Positions 16,612-25,742 of a DNA stretch of 50,813 nt are shown piece by piece (the stretch's first letter is position 1; each line of letters opens with the position of its first letter). Where the stretch lies: the NCBI GenBank assembly GCA_031418215.1, contig JANOXC010000014.1, forward strand, positions 1-50,813, in the 5' to 3' direction. Origin of the DNA: JANOXC01 sp031418215. Lineage in GTDB: Bacteria > Bacteroidota > Bacteroidia > AKYH767-A > OLB10. The position numbers and the translations under genes were made by a program. The notes under the pieces were generated by a model. That model did not search any database. It was given only the letters and a program-made list of their open reading frames with translations, and was not told where the DNA came from.

Positions 16612-17604
16612 ATGCCGATATTAGCTTTCCAGCGACCTGACAAAGTAATAATGAACCATGCCACCGAAACTTTCGGGCAGTTTGAGTTTCGTCCGTTAGA
16701 GCCTGGATACGGAATAACAGTTGGTAATGCAATTCGCAGGATACTCCTTAATTCTTTGGAAGGGTATGCTATTACTTCTATCAAGGTAGGAGGGGTTGAT
16801 CATGAATTTTCTACCATCAAAGGAGTTGTGGAAGATGTTACTGATATGATCCTTAATTTAAAGCAGGTTCGTTTTAAACGCCAGATTGAAGGAACTGAAA
16901 ATGAAAAAGTACATGTGATGATCAACGGTAAAGATACCTTTACTGCAGGGGATATCGCAAAACATACTACTGCATTTCAGGTGTTAAACCCTGACTTTGT
17001 AATTTGCAATATGGATGCCGGTGTTAAATTACAAATTGATTTAACAATTGAAAAGGGTCGTGGTTATGTTCCATCTGAAGATAACAAAACCAATAGCGCC
17101 CCTATGGGTACCATCTTTGTTGATTCTATTTTCACGCCTATCAGAAATGTGAAATATCATATTGAGAATTTCCGTGTTGAACAAAAAACTGATTATGAGA
17201 AATTGGTTTTGGAAATTACATCTGATGGCAGCATTCATCCAAAAGAAGCATTGAAGGAAGCTGCTGAAATATTAATTCACCATTTCATGTTATTTTCTGA
17301 TGAGAAGATTACTTTGGAAAGTAAGCCAAAGCAACCTGCAGAGGAGTTGGATGAAAACACTTTGCACATGCGTCAGCTTCTGAAAACCAAATTGGTTGAC
17401 ATGGATTTGTCAGTACGTGCCTTGAACTGCCTGAAAGCTGCTGATGTGGAAACATTAGGAGACCTGGTAAGCTATACAAAAGCTGATTTATTGAAGTTTC
17501 GCAACTTTGGAAAAAAATCACTTACTGAGTTGGAAGAATTAGTTCGTAGCAAAAGCCTGACTTTCGGGATGAATATCGGCAAGTATATGCTGGATAAAGA
17601 ATAA
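16612..17604 (+). CDS. rpoA: DNA-directed RNA polymerase subunit alpha
   Basis: A 330-residue protein of standard length. The N-terminal dimerisation domain (about 1-230) shows FRPLEPGYGITVGNAIRRILL and the ITSIKVGGVDHEFS segment. The C-terminal domain (about 255-325) has the helix-hairpin-helix region ALNCLKAADVETLGDLVSYT and FRNFGKKSLTELEELV, which contacts promoter DNA and activators in other bacteria. It assembles beta and beta-prime. It follows rpsD by 66 bp and precedes rplQ by 41 bp, as in most bacteria. Confidence 0.98.
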   Translation: MPILAFQRPDKVIMNHATETFGQFEFRPLEPGYGITVGNAIRRILLNSLEGYAITSIKVGGVDHEFSTIKGVVEDVTDMILNLKQVRFKRQIEGTENEKVHVMINGKDTFTAGDIAKHTTAFQVLNPDFVICNMDAGVKLQIDLTIEKGRGYVPSEDNKTNSAPMGTIFVDSIFTPIRNVKYHIENFRVEQKTDYEKLVLEITSDGSIHPKEALKEAAEILIHHFMLFSDEKITLESKPKQPAEELDENTLHMRQLLKTKLVDMDLSVRALNCLKAADVETLGDLVSYTKADLLKFRNFGKKSLTELEELVRSKSLTFGMNIGKYMLDKE

Positions 17605-17645
17605 TAATAACAAAGCGTTTAATTTAATAAATAAAAAGACAGATC

Positions 17646-18140
17646 ATGCGTCACGGTAAGAAAGATAATCACCTGGGAAGAATGGAAGGCCATCGGGCAG
17701 CGATGTTGAGCAACCTTGCAGTTTCCCTGATAAAGCATAAGCGTATATTCACTACAGTTGCAAAAGCTAAGGCACTGCGTGTTTATGTGGAGCCGTTAAT
17801 CACTAAGAGTAAGGCTGATAGTACACACTCCAGAAGGGTGGTTTTCTCCTATCTTCAGGATAAGGAGGCTATCACTGAATTATTTCGTGAAATCTCAGCA
17901 AAAGTGGCTGACAGGCCAGGAGGGTATACCCGAATCATCCGTACCGGTAACAGGTTGGGAGATGCTGCTGAAATGTGCATGATGGAGTTGGTAGATTTCA
18001 ATGAAATATTGCTAAACGAAAAGGTTGCCAAGAAAACAACTAAATCTACCAGAAGAAGAGGCGGTGCTAAAAAGAAGGCTGAGCCTAAAGCATCAACAGA
18101 AGCTCCTTCAACTGAAGCAGGCGAAGAAAAAGCCGAATAA
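17646..18140 (+). CDS. rplQ: 50S ribosomal protein bL17 (L17) with C-terminal extension
   Basis: A 164-residue protein starting MRHGKKDNHLGRMEGHRAAML, a clear bL17, with LRVYVEPLITKSK and RIIRTGNRLGDAAEMCMMELVD. Enterobacterial bL17 is about 127 residues; the extra ~35 here are a low-complexity Lys/Ala/Thr/Glu tail that ends acidic (STEAGEEKAE). bL17 lies near the tunnel exit. It is the last gene of the superoperon and is followed within 25 bp by a strong terminator. Confidence 0.97.
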   Translation: MRHGKKDNHLGRMEGHRAAMLSNLAVSLIKHKRIFTTVAKAKALRVYVEPLITKSKADSTHSRRVVFSYLQDKEAITELFREISAKVADRPGGYTRIIRTGNRLGDAAEMCMMELVDFNEILLNEKVAKKTTKSTRRRGGAKKKAEPKASTEAPSTEAGEEKAE

Positions 18141-18164
18141 CATTGGTATTGAAATGAATAATAT

Positions 18165-18199
18165 AAAGCCCTTTGATTTATCAATAGGGCTTTTTTTTT
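18165..18199 (+). terminator. Rho-independent terminator ending the ribosomal superoperon
   Basis: AAAGCCCT (18165-18172) pairs with AGGGCTTT (18186-18193), and the intervening bases can extend the stem (TTGA/TCAA). Nine T residues follow the GGGC. It lies 25 bp after the rplQ stop and is the only convincing intrinsic terminator I find in the first 18 kb. Confidence 0.9.
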
Positions 18200-18302
18200 G
18201 AAGACTAACAGAAGAGATAAGAATCAAGATGCTTTGGCAGAAGGAAAAGGAAAAAAATACCAACACCTTATTGTTTGAAGTAAAAAATAAGCGTTGATGC
18301 TT

Positions 18303-18310
18303 TACTTTTG
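18303..18310 (+). promoter_or_regulatory. Putative carA promoter, -7 element TACTTTTG
   Basis: TACTTTTG exactly matches the Bacteroidota -7 consensus TAnnTTTG. A TTTG lies upstream at 18274-18277, but its 25-nt spacer is longer than the usual 17-23. The element lies between the superoperon terminator and carA and would start a transcript about 25 nt before the carA ATG. Confidence 0.55.
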
Positions 18311-18341
18311 TCAAAGACATTAATATTAAATTGCAATCTGA

Positions 18342-19475
18342 ATGAAATATTCTACAAAATCACCAGCCGTATTGCTTTTAGCAGATGGAACCATTTTTCA
18401 TGGTAAGGCGGCAGGAGTTAGTGGTATTGCTACCGGAGAAATTTGTTTTAATACAGGAATGACAGGATACCAGGAAATTTTTACTGATCCTTCTTATACC
18501 GGGCAATTAATGGTGATGACCAGTGTGCATATTGGCAACTATGGTATACAAGAAGAAGAAAACGAGTCAAAAAAAATTCGGATATCAGGATTGGTCTGTC
18601 GTAACCTCAGCCTTACTTTTTCCAGAGCGGGTAATACAATTAGTATACAGGAATTTCTTGCTCAGCAAAAAATGGTTGTCGTAACTGACATTGATACGAG
18701 GGCAATTGTACGACATATTAGAAGTAAGGGAGCAATGAATGCATTGATCTCTACTTCAGAAATGAATATTGAAGTGCTGAAGAAAAAACTTGCTGATGTG
18801 CCTTCCATGTCAGGTATGGAGTTGGCATCTAAAGTATCAAGTGAGAAACCCTATTTTTATGGTGACCCCGGCGCAAAGTATAAGGTTGCGGTGCTTGATG
18901 AAGGTGTTAAATTTAATACACTGCGTTGTTTGTCGGTGAGAAATTGTTATGTGCAGGTTTTCCCGTATAACGCTTCATTTGAACAGATGCAAGCATGGAA
19001 TCCTGATGGTTACCTGGTGTCTAACGGACCCGGTGATCCGTCTGTAATGAAGGATGTTGTGTCCACAGTAAAAAGAATCATTGATGCTGATGTACCCTTA
19101 ATGGGTATTTGTCTTGGTCATCAGCTACTGGCACTGGCTTGCGGAATATCAACCTATAAAATGCATCACGGACATAGGGGTATTAATCATCCGGTAAAAA
19201 ACAAGCTAACAGGAAAAAGCGAGGTTACTTCTCAAAACCATGGGTTCGCCGTAGACAAAAAGGAGATTGAGAATTCACATGAGGTGATCGTAACACATGT
19301 TAATCTGAATGATGAATCAATTGAAGGAATACGAGTGAAAAACAAAAGAGCTTTTTCTGTTCAGTATCATCCGGAAGCAGCTCCTGGCCCACATGATGCA
19401 GTTTATCTTTTTGATGATTTTCTGGAGATGATGCGTCAATCTGTTCCATCACAAAGAGAAGCATTAACAAGATAG
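18342..19475 (+). CDS. carA: Carbamoyl-phosphate synthase small (glutaminase) subunit
   Basis: A 377-residue protein that hydrolyses glutamine and passes ammonia to CarB for carbamoyl phosphate, the precursor of pyrimidines and arginine. The N-terminal CarA domain shows LADGTIFHGKAAG and FNTGMTGYQEIFTDPSY. The C-terminal class I glutaminase has its nucleophile at C257 (GICLGHQ) and the catalytic pair H343 and E345 (QYHPEA). carB is not adjacent. It is set off from rplQ by a terminator and has its own -7 element. Arginine is also a substrate of the cyanophycin synthetase encoded 17 kb downstream. Confidence 0.97.
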   Translation: MKYSTKSPAVLLLADGTIFHGKAAGVSGIATGEICFNTGMTGYQEIFTDPSYTGQLMVMTSVHIGNYGIQEEENESKKIRISGLVCRNLSLTFSRAGNTISIQEFLAQQKMVVVTDIDTRAIVRHIRSKGAMNALISTSEMNIEVLKKKLADVPSMSGMELASKVSSEKPYFYGDPGAKYKVAVLDEGVKFNTLRCLSVRNCYVQVFPYNASFEQMQAWNPDGYLVSNGPGDPSVMKDVVSTVKRIIDADVPLMGICLGHQLLALACGISTYKMHHGHRGINHPVKNKLTGKSEVTSQNHGFAVDKKEIENSHEVIVTHVNLNDESIEGIRVKNKRAFSVQYHPEAAPGPHDAVYLFDDFLEMMRQSVPSQREALTR

Positions 19476-19515
19476 TTCGGTTTATTTTAATATATATATA
19501 CTAAAAAAAATACAA

Positions 19516-20169
19516 ATGAAAACATTAACAAAATGCTGCCTTTTCTTGATCCTTTCAATAAATGGCAATAACCTCTTTGCGCAAGTTAAGAGAGAAACAG
19601 CCGACGATAAATCAATGATGGATTACATGAAGCCCGGTGCCATGCATGAGATGATGGCAAAATCGGCCGGACTTTGGAATGAGGAAGTTACCCTATGGAT
19701 GTCAGCTGATGCAAGTCCAGTTAAGAGTACGCTTAATTGTATGAATAAAATGATTATGGGTAACAGGTATCTTCAGGGAATGAACCGGGGCATTGTGAAT
19801 GGTATGCCATTCGAAGGAATCAGTACTGTTGGATATGATAATATAAAAAAAGTTTTTGTGAGTACCTGGATTGACAATATGGGAACTGGGATCATGTATA
19901 CTGAGGGACAATGGAATGAGGCTAACAAAAGCATTGAATTTACCGGAAAGCAAGCTGACCCAATGACAGGTAAAGAGGTGAAATTGAGAAATGTGATGAA
20001 ATTTATTGACGACAATAACCAATCATTGGAAATGTATATGACACCAGCAGCGGGGAAGGAATTTAAGAACATGGAAATAAAGTATACAAGGAAAGCAAGT
20101 CCGCCGGTAAATAATGGCAAACAAATAGTACCTGCATCTCCACCTGTAAATATGGACGAGAAAAAATAA
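19516..20169 (+). CDS. Secreted DUF1579 family protein
   Basis: A 217-residue protein with a signal peptide (KCCLFLILSINGNNLFAQ, cut after about residue 22). The body matches DUF1579 as I know it: an aromatic GLWNEEV start, GNRYLQG, a GMPFEGISTVGYDNIKKVFVSTWIDN core and an EGQWNEANKSIEF strand. The fold is probably a lipocalin-like barrel, function unknown. The N-terminal region is rich in Met (MMDYMKPGAMHEMM), and the C-terminus has a twice-occurring ASPPVN motif. The gene lies 40 bp after carA without a clear promoter, and is closed by a strong terminator. Confidence 0.8.
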   Translation: MKTLTKCCLFLILSINGNNLFAQVKRETADDKSMMDYMKPGAMHEMMAKSAGLWNEEVTLWMSADASPVKSTLNCMNKMIMGNRYLQGMNRGIVNGMPFEGISTVGYDNIKKVFVSTWIDNMGTGIMYTEGQWNEANKSIEFTGKQADPMTGKEVKLRNVMKFIDDNNQSLEMYMTPAAGKEFKNMEIKYTRKASPPVNNGKQIVPASPPVNMDEKK

Positions 20170-20190
20170 GTCAAGTTATATTTTGAAATT

Positions 20191-20223
20191 AAAAAATCGG
20201 GATTATGATCCCGATTTTTTTTT
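20191..20223 (+). terminator. Rho-independent terminator after the DUF1579 gene
   Basis: AAAAAATCGGGAT (20191-20203) pairs perfectly with ATCCCGATTTTTT (20208-20220) around a TATG loop, and the T run continues to 20223. The symmetric A and T tracts would allow action in both directions, but the next gene runs forward. The remaining 222 bp up to gatB are AT-rich and hold no exact TAnnTTTG and no further structure that I can support. Confidence 0.92.
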
Positions 20224-20445
20224 ATTGAATCAGAATAGCCTGCAGGCAAATAAATTATTAATTTGATTAATTAGAAAATGAGTGCTGTCTGATTATGGCA
20301 AATCGTTATCTGTGATGTTAAATTTCTTTTGCTATGCTTTGATTTATCCCAAATTCCAAACTTGTAGAAATATCATTTTAGATAAATCAAGAATAAATGT
20401 ATTACTATTCTTTATTATCTTCACAACGGCAATAATATATATAAA

Positions 20446-21891
20446 GTGAATTATGAAGTAGTCATAGGCCTTGAGGTTCACATACAGCTGAATTTAAGAA
20501 GTAAAATATTTGCTTCTGATGATGCATCTTTTGGCGCACTTCCGAATACGCATGTTGGTGTACTTACACTCGGACACCCCGGTACACTTCCGGTACTAAA
20601 TGAGAAGGCAATAGCACATGCAATAAGACTTGGATTAGCTTGTAACTGTGACATCACAGCAGAAACTCATTTTGCACGGAAGCATTATTTTTATGCAGAC
20701 TTGCCAAAAGGATATCAGATCACACAGGATAAGACACCGATTTGTAGAAACGGTTTTATCAATGTGCATACAGCAGATGGCTTGCACAAAAAGATTAATT
20801 TAAGCCATATCCATCTTGAAGAGGATGCCGGGAAAAGCATTCATGATGGCAATGATAAAAACACATTGATTGATCTTAACCGGGCTGGCGTAACATTGAT
20901 GGAAATGGTTACACAACCCGTTTTGTCGTCACCGGAGGAGGCGCATGCCTTTTTAACTGCTGTAAGAAAACTGGTGCGCTTTCTTAATATATGTGATGGA
21001 AATATGGAGGAGGGAAGCTTGCGATGTGACGCTAACATTAGTCTTCGTCCAAAAGGCAGTTCTCAATTAGGAACTAAGGTAGAGATCAAGAACTTGAATT
21101 CTATGCGGTTTATGCAACGTGGCTTGCAATATGAAATAAGGCGACAAAATGATTTGTTGATAAATGGTGAAGTTATTCAACAGGAGACAAGAAGTTATGA
21201 TAGCCACAACGATATTACCTTTTCCATGAGAGATAAAGAATCGGCACATGATTACCGTTATTTCCCGGAACCGGATATTCCGCCTGTTGTTGTTTCCAAG
21301 GAATATATATCAGCTGTTCGAACACATATGCCTTTGCTCCCTGATGAATTGATTGAAAAATATAACAAGCAATATGGATTGACTTTGGCTGAGGCGAATG
21401 CCCTAAGTGAACAGCCCGAGATGACTGAATATTTTGAAAACTTAATAAAGCATACATATAATTTTCGTGCTGCTGCAAACTGGATACTCGGGCCGATTCA
21501 ATCTTATTTAAATGATCAGAAGATTACGATAGCTGATTTTAATTTAGAAGCGCATACATTAGCCGCTTTAATCAACTTAGTAGAGAAAGATGTAATTAGC
21601 CATTCTGCTGCAGCGCAACGGCTGCTGCTTGCCCTTATCATGAACCCAAATGAGGAACCACTATTGCTGGCTGAAAGAATGAATTTGCTTTTGAATTCTA
21701 ATGAAGGTGATTTGGTTGAGTTGGTTAGTAGGGCAATCGATATGTTCCCCGAAAAGGTTGATGAATATAGAAAAGGTAGAAAGGGATTGTTAGGTTTGTT
21801 CATTGGAGAAGCAATGAAATTAAGTGGAGGAAAGGCCGACCCGAAGTTGTTGCAGAAATTAATGAAGGAAGCTTTAGATAAACTTTTTTAG
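20446..21891 (+). CDS. gatB: Asp/Glu-tRNA(Asn/Gln) amidotransferase subunit B
   Basis: A 481-residue protein that, with GatA and GatC, converts misacylated Glu-tRNA(Gln) or Asp-tRNA(Asn) to the amide form. It begins at GTG 20446 with NYEVVIGLEVHIQL, the invariant GatB N-terminus; the nearby ATG at 20453 is out of frame, so GTG is the start. Signatures include HPGTLPVLNEKA, ARKHYFYADLPKGYQITQ, EDAGKSIHD and EIKNLNSMRFMQRG. The C-terminal helical YqeY-like tRNA-binding region is present. gatA and gatC are not nearby. An alternating TA run (20436-20443) directly precedes the start; the next gene follows 9 bp later. Confidence 0.97.
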   Translation: MNYEVVIGLEVHIQLNLRSKIFASDDASFGALPNTHVGVLTLGHPGTLPVLNEKAIAHAIRLGLACNCDITAETHFARKHYFYADLPKGYQITQDKTPICRNGFINVHTADGLHKKINLSHIHLEEDAGKSIHDGNDKNTLIDLNRAGVTLMEMVTQPVLSSPEEAHAFLTAVRKLVRFLNICDGNMEEGSLRCDANISLRPKGSSQLGTKVEIKNLNSMRFMQRGLQYEIRRQNDLLINGEVIQQETRSYDSHNDITFSMRDKESAHDYRYFPEPDIPPVVVSKEYISAVRTHMPLLPDELIEKYNKQYGLTLAEANALSEQPEMTEYFENLIKHTYNFRAAANWILGPIQSYLNDQKITIADFNLEAHTLAALINLVEKDVISHSAAAQRLLLALIMNPNEEPLLLAERMNLLLNSNEGDLVELVSRAIDMFPEKVDEYRKGRKGLLGLFIGEAMKLSGGKADPKLLQKLMKEALDKLF

Positions 21892-21900
21892 ATTGTTGTT

Positions 21901-24900
21901 ATGACGGTTTATAAGAAAAATATTGTGAGCATTGCTACCTTAGTGCTTTTGATGTTGCTTATTTTACCGGCAGCGTTTTCGCAAAATTATTTTCAGCAGC
22001 AGGTGAACTACCGTATTGATGTTAAACTTAATGACATCAATCATACCCTGAGTGCATTTGAAGAGATGGAGTATATCAATAATTCGCCTGATGTATTGAA
22101 TGAGATATGGATTCATCTTTGGCCAAATGCATATAGGAATAATAATTCAGCATTGGTGAAACAACAGGTTGAAGACGGGAAACTTAAATTGTTTTTTGCT
22201 GAAGAGAAGGAACGTGGTTTTATTGATTCATTAGATTTTAAAATAGATTCTCTTCCGGTCAAATTTGAATTTAAAGAACTGGACTATGGCAGGTTAAAAT
22301 TGCCACATTCATTGTTGCCGGGACAGAAAATAAAAATTACAACGCCATTTTATGTTAAAATCCCAAGTGCAAAGTTTTCACGATTAGGCCACAACAAACA
22401 AGCATATTATATATCACAATGGTATCCAAAGCCTGCAGTTTATGATAGCAAAGGTTGGCATCCAATGCCATACCTTGACCAAGGTGAATTTTATTCGGAA
22501 TTTGGAAATTATCATGTTACGATTGAGCTGCCTGAAAATTATGTGGTGGGTGCAACAGGTGAGCTCAATGATACTTCAGAAATAGAATGGCTGCTGCAAA
22601 AGGTGGAAGAAACTGCAAAAATTGATTCTTTTGGTCAAGACATGAGTTTTCCTGCATCGAGTGACAAAACAAAAAAGTTGACATACATTCAGAATGATGT
22701 TCATGATTTTGCATGGTTTGCCGACAAACGCTGGCACGTATTAAAGGGCGAGGTGTTGTTGCCGAACTCAGGCCATAAAGTTACAACTTGGGCTATGTTT
22801 ACAAACAATAGAGCGGATTTGTGGAAAAAAGGCATTCAATACATTAATAATACTTTATATGATTATTCATTGTGGAATGGTGATTATATATATAATCAAT
22901 GTACGGTTGTTGACGGTGTAATCAGTGCAGGTACGGGGATGGAATATCCAACCATTACTATTATTGGAGGTGAATCGGATTCTTTTATGCTTGATGTCAC
23001 AATTGCTCATGAAGTCGGCCACAATTGGTTTTATGGAATGTTGGGAAGTAATGAGAGAGACCACCCCTGGTTGGATGAAGGAATTAACTCTTTCAATGAA
23101 ATGAGATACGTTTTTAAACGTTATCCAAAATCAATTTATGGCAATAGGAATGAATTGATGGGGATTGGAAATAGAGCTTCTAGGTTGTTGGGATTGGACA
23201 ACCTGGATTATAAAGAGGCTTGGCAGCTGGAGTATAATGTCCCTGCATCGGTTCAAGCAGATCAGCCAATAGAAGGGAAATCCATATCATATACGTCAAG
23301 TAATTACGGACTGATAGTTTATCGCAAAACCGGAATTGAATTGCAATATCTTCGTCAATACCTTGGTGATACTATTTTTGATAGTTGCATGAAGCAATAT
23401 TTTAATTTGTGGAAAGTCAAACATCCTTACCCGGAGAATTTTAAAGAGATATTTACTAGTTGTTCTGGTAAAAGCCTTGATTGGTTTTTTGATGATGTTT
23501 TAACAACAACAAAGAAGATTGATTATAAAATTAGTGGGATAAAACATGCCGAAGCAGGTTATGATATTAATTTATGTAATAAAGGCGGATTAGTATCGCC
23601 ACTAGAATTGCACGGCCTGAAGAATGATAGTGTGATAACTACTATTAAGTTGGAAGGTTTTGCGAAGCGCATGCAGCAGCATATTGAATGTGAAACCTGC
23701 GATGCATTCGAGATCGATCATTTACATGATATGCCTGATGTAAACAGGAGTAACAATATCATAAGGTCAAAAGGGTTGCTTAAAAAGATTGAACCACTTT
23801 CCATTCACTTACTTCCTAAATTTGAAACAAAAATCCATACCAATATTAACTTATTACCCTCCATTGGAAAGAATGTGTACAATGGTTTTATGGTTGGGAT
23901 GACCCTTTATAATAAATTTTTACCGGTTAAGAAATTTGAATATGCCGTAACAGCCTTGTATGGTTTGAGCGATCAGCAAATTGCCGGTTGTGGGTCATTA
24001 AATTATAATATATATAAGAGAAGTGGATGCTTCGATTTCATTGGGTTGTCGCTTGCCGGTAAACGATTTGCTTATCAATATGAAGTTACCAGGAAGAGCC
24101 TTGACAAATTTGAGTCTGTACACTTACATTATAGCCGTTTGGAGCCAACCATCGAATTTTCCATCCGTAGCCGCGAACCAAAGTCTTCCAGTAAGAACCA
24201 CTTTGGCATTTCAGCAATTACTTTATTCAAAGAGGAGACAGCACTGGAACAAAGGGTTGTTGTAAATGATTCTACCTCGTATAATATTACCAGTGTAGTG
24301 AATAATAGTTACCAGACATTGCGTGTTTACTTTGAGCAGAAAAATAAGCGGGAGTTAGATCCGTTTAGTTTTAAAGTGCAATATGAAGGAAATATGGATT
24401 ATGGAAAGTTGTCTTTTACATCAAACTTAAAGTTCAACTACAAGAAAAGCAATAAAGGAGTAAATTGCAGAGTTTTTGCAGGAGCGTTTGTATATAATGA
24501 TGAACAGGCACCGGTGCAATATCCTTATAACTTGTCGGCCTGGGATGGCCCGCGTGATTATTGGGCTGATGATTATTACTTTGGTAGAAGCGAGACTTCT
24601 GGTTTTTGGTCACAACAAATGAGCATGAATGAAGGCGGTTTTAAAGCTAGCATACCATATGCACGTGTAAATGCATGGATGGCAACTTTGAATATTAAGG
24701 CTGATTTACCTGGTATATTACCGATTAAGGCTTTTATAGATATCGGTACTTTTAAAGATGCAAAGAATCACATTGAAGAGTATAATGATGTTATTCTTTT
24801 TGATGCCGGAATATGTATTTCATTGGTTGATGATGCATTGGAATGTTATTTTCCTTTCCTACTATCGAAAGGGATAAATCAATATAAAAAGGACAACGAA

Positions 24901-24984
24901 ATAAAAACACTTGAGCAGATTCGTTTTGTAATTAACCTGAATATGCTGAATCCACTCAATCTCCGCAATAAAATAATACAATGA
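21901..24984 (+). CDS. M1 family metallopeptidase with long C-terminal, barrel-like region
   Basis: A 1027-residue protein with a signal peptide (VLLMLLILPAAFSQ). The N-terminal beta-rich region is followed by the M1 gluzincin active site: H370-E371-x-x-H374 (HEVGHNW), with the third zinc ligand E393 (WLDEG) at the expected HExxH-x18-E spacing. An upstream GTGMEYPTITII matches the substrate-anchoring GxMEN-type loop. The peptidase module ends near residue 560-600. The last ~400 residues alternate polar and aromatic residues in strand-like blocks (for example FEYAVTALYGLSD and RFVINLNML) and resemble an outer-membrane beta-barrel rather than an ARM repeat; this part is inference. Its TGA stop overlaps the lpxH start (ATGA). 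Confidence 0.85.
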   Translation: MTVYKKNIVSIATLVLLMLLILPAAFSQNYFQQQVNYRIDVKLNDINHTLSAFEEMEYINNSPDVLNEIWIHLWPNAYRNNNSALVKQQVEDGKLKLFFAEEKERGFIDSLDFKIDSLPVKFEFKELDYGRLKLPHSLLPGQKIKITTPFYVKIPSAKFSRLGHNKQAYYISQWYPKPAVYDSKGWHPMPYLDQGEFYSEFGNYHVTIELPENYVVGATGELNDTSEIEWLLQKVEETAKIDSFGQDMSFPASSDKTKKLTYIQNDVHDFAWFADKRWHVLKGEVLLPNSGHKVTTWAMFTNNRADLWKKGIQYINNTLYDYSLWNGDYIYNQCTVVDGVISAGTGMEYPTITIIGGESDSFMLDVTIAHEVGHNWFYGMLGSNERDHPWLDEGINSFNEMRYVFKRYPKSIYGNRNELMGIGNRASRLLGLDNLDYKEAWQLEYNVPASVQADQPIEGKSISYTSSNYGLIVYRKTGIELQYLRQYLGDTIFDSCMKQYFNLWKVKHPYPENFKEIFTSCSGKSLDWFFDDVLTTTKKIDYKISGIKHAEAGYDINLCNKGGLVSPLELHGLKNDSVITTIKLEGFAKRMQQHIECETCDAFEIDHLHDMPDVNRSNNIIRSKGLLKKIEPLSIHLLPKFETKIHTNINLLPSIGKNVYNGFMVGMTLYNKFLPVKKFEYAVTALYGLSDQQIAGCGSLNYNIYKRSGCFDFIGLSLAGKRFAYQYEVTRKSLDKFESVHLHYSRLEPTIEFSIRSREPKSSSKNHFGISAITLFKEETALEQRVVVNDSTSYNITSVVNNSYQTLRVYFEQKNKRELDPFSFKVQYEGNMDYGKLSFTSNLKFNYKKSNKGVNCRVFAGAFVYNDEQAPVQYPYNLSAWDGPRDYWADDYYFGRSETSGFWSQQMSMNEGGFKASIPYARVNAWMATLNIKADLPGILPIKAFIDIGTFKDAKNHIEEYNDVILFDAGICISLVDDALECYFPFLLSKGINQYKKDNEIKTLEQIRFVINLNMLNPLNLRNKIIQ

Positions 24985-25742
24985 CGCAACTCCATCCCGG
25001 TAAAAAAATTTATTTTATATCAGATTTTCACTTGGGTGTGCCCGACTATCAAAAAAGCCTGGAACGGGAGCATAAGATTGTTAGATGGTTGAATACGATA
25101 AAAAATGATGCACAGGCATTGTATTTAATGGGTGACGTTTTCGATTATTGGTTTGAATACAAGAATACTGTTCCAAAAGGTTTTGTAAGGTTGTTGGGCA
25201 AGCTGGCTGAGTTAGCTGATTCAGGGGTAGCGATTTATTATTTCACCGGCAATCATGATATGTGGGTGTTTGATTACCTGCCTCAGGAAATCGGGCTTAC
25301 TATTTACCGGGCACCTGTTCAACATGAATACAATGGTTTCAAATTTTACCTGGGCCATGGTGATGGATTAGGTCCGGGTGATTACGGATATAAAACAATT
25401 AAGAAAGTATTTTCCAATAAATTTTCTCAATGGCTATTCGCACGCATCCATCCAAATTTTGGAATAGGGTTGATGAAATATTTTTCAAAAACAAGCAGGG
25501 CAGCAACCGGAGGTAGTGATGAAAAATATTTAGGTGATGATAAGGAATGGCTTATCATACACTGCAAAGACGTATTAAAAAAAGAACATTACGATTTTTT
25601 CATTTTTGGTCATCGTCATTTGCCAATTGATATTAAGCTCAATGAAAAAAGCCGATACATCAATTTAGGGGAATGGATCAACCATCAATTATTTGCTTCC
25701 TTTGATGGCAGTAAATTGGAAATAAAAAAGTTCAACGGTTAA
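24981..25742 (+). CDS. lpxH: UDP-2,3-diacylglucosamine diphosphatase (LpxH-type metallophosphoesterase)
   Basis: A 253-residue calcineurin-like phosphoesterase of the length of LpxH, which makes lipid X in lipid A biosynthesis at the inner membrane. The metal motifs are intact: SDFHLG (D15, H17), GDVFDYW (D52), GNHD (N91, H92), GHGD (H126) and GHRH near 213. Bacteroidota also carry close metallophosphatases annotated only generally, so the exact substrate is family inference. It overlaps the M1 gene by four bases and ends tail-to-tail with the reverse gene, both stops being built on one TTAA at 25739-25742. Confidence 0.85.
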   Translation: MTQLHPGKKIYFISDFHLGVPDYQKSLEREHKIVRWLNTIKNDAQALYLMGDVFDYWFEYKNTVPKGFVRLLGKLAELADSGVAIYYFTGNHDMWVFDYLPQEIGLTIYRAPVQHEYNGFKFYLGHGDGLGPGDYGYKTIKKVFSNKFSQWLFARIHPNFGIGLMKYFSKTSRAATGGSDEKYLGDDKEWLIIHCKDVLKKEHYDFFIFGHRHLPIDIKLNEKSRYINLGEWINHQLFASFDGSKLEIKKFNG

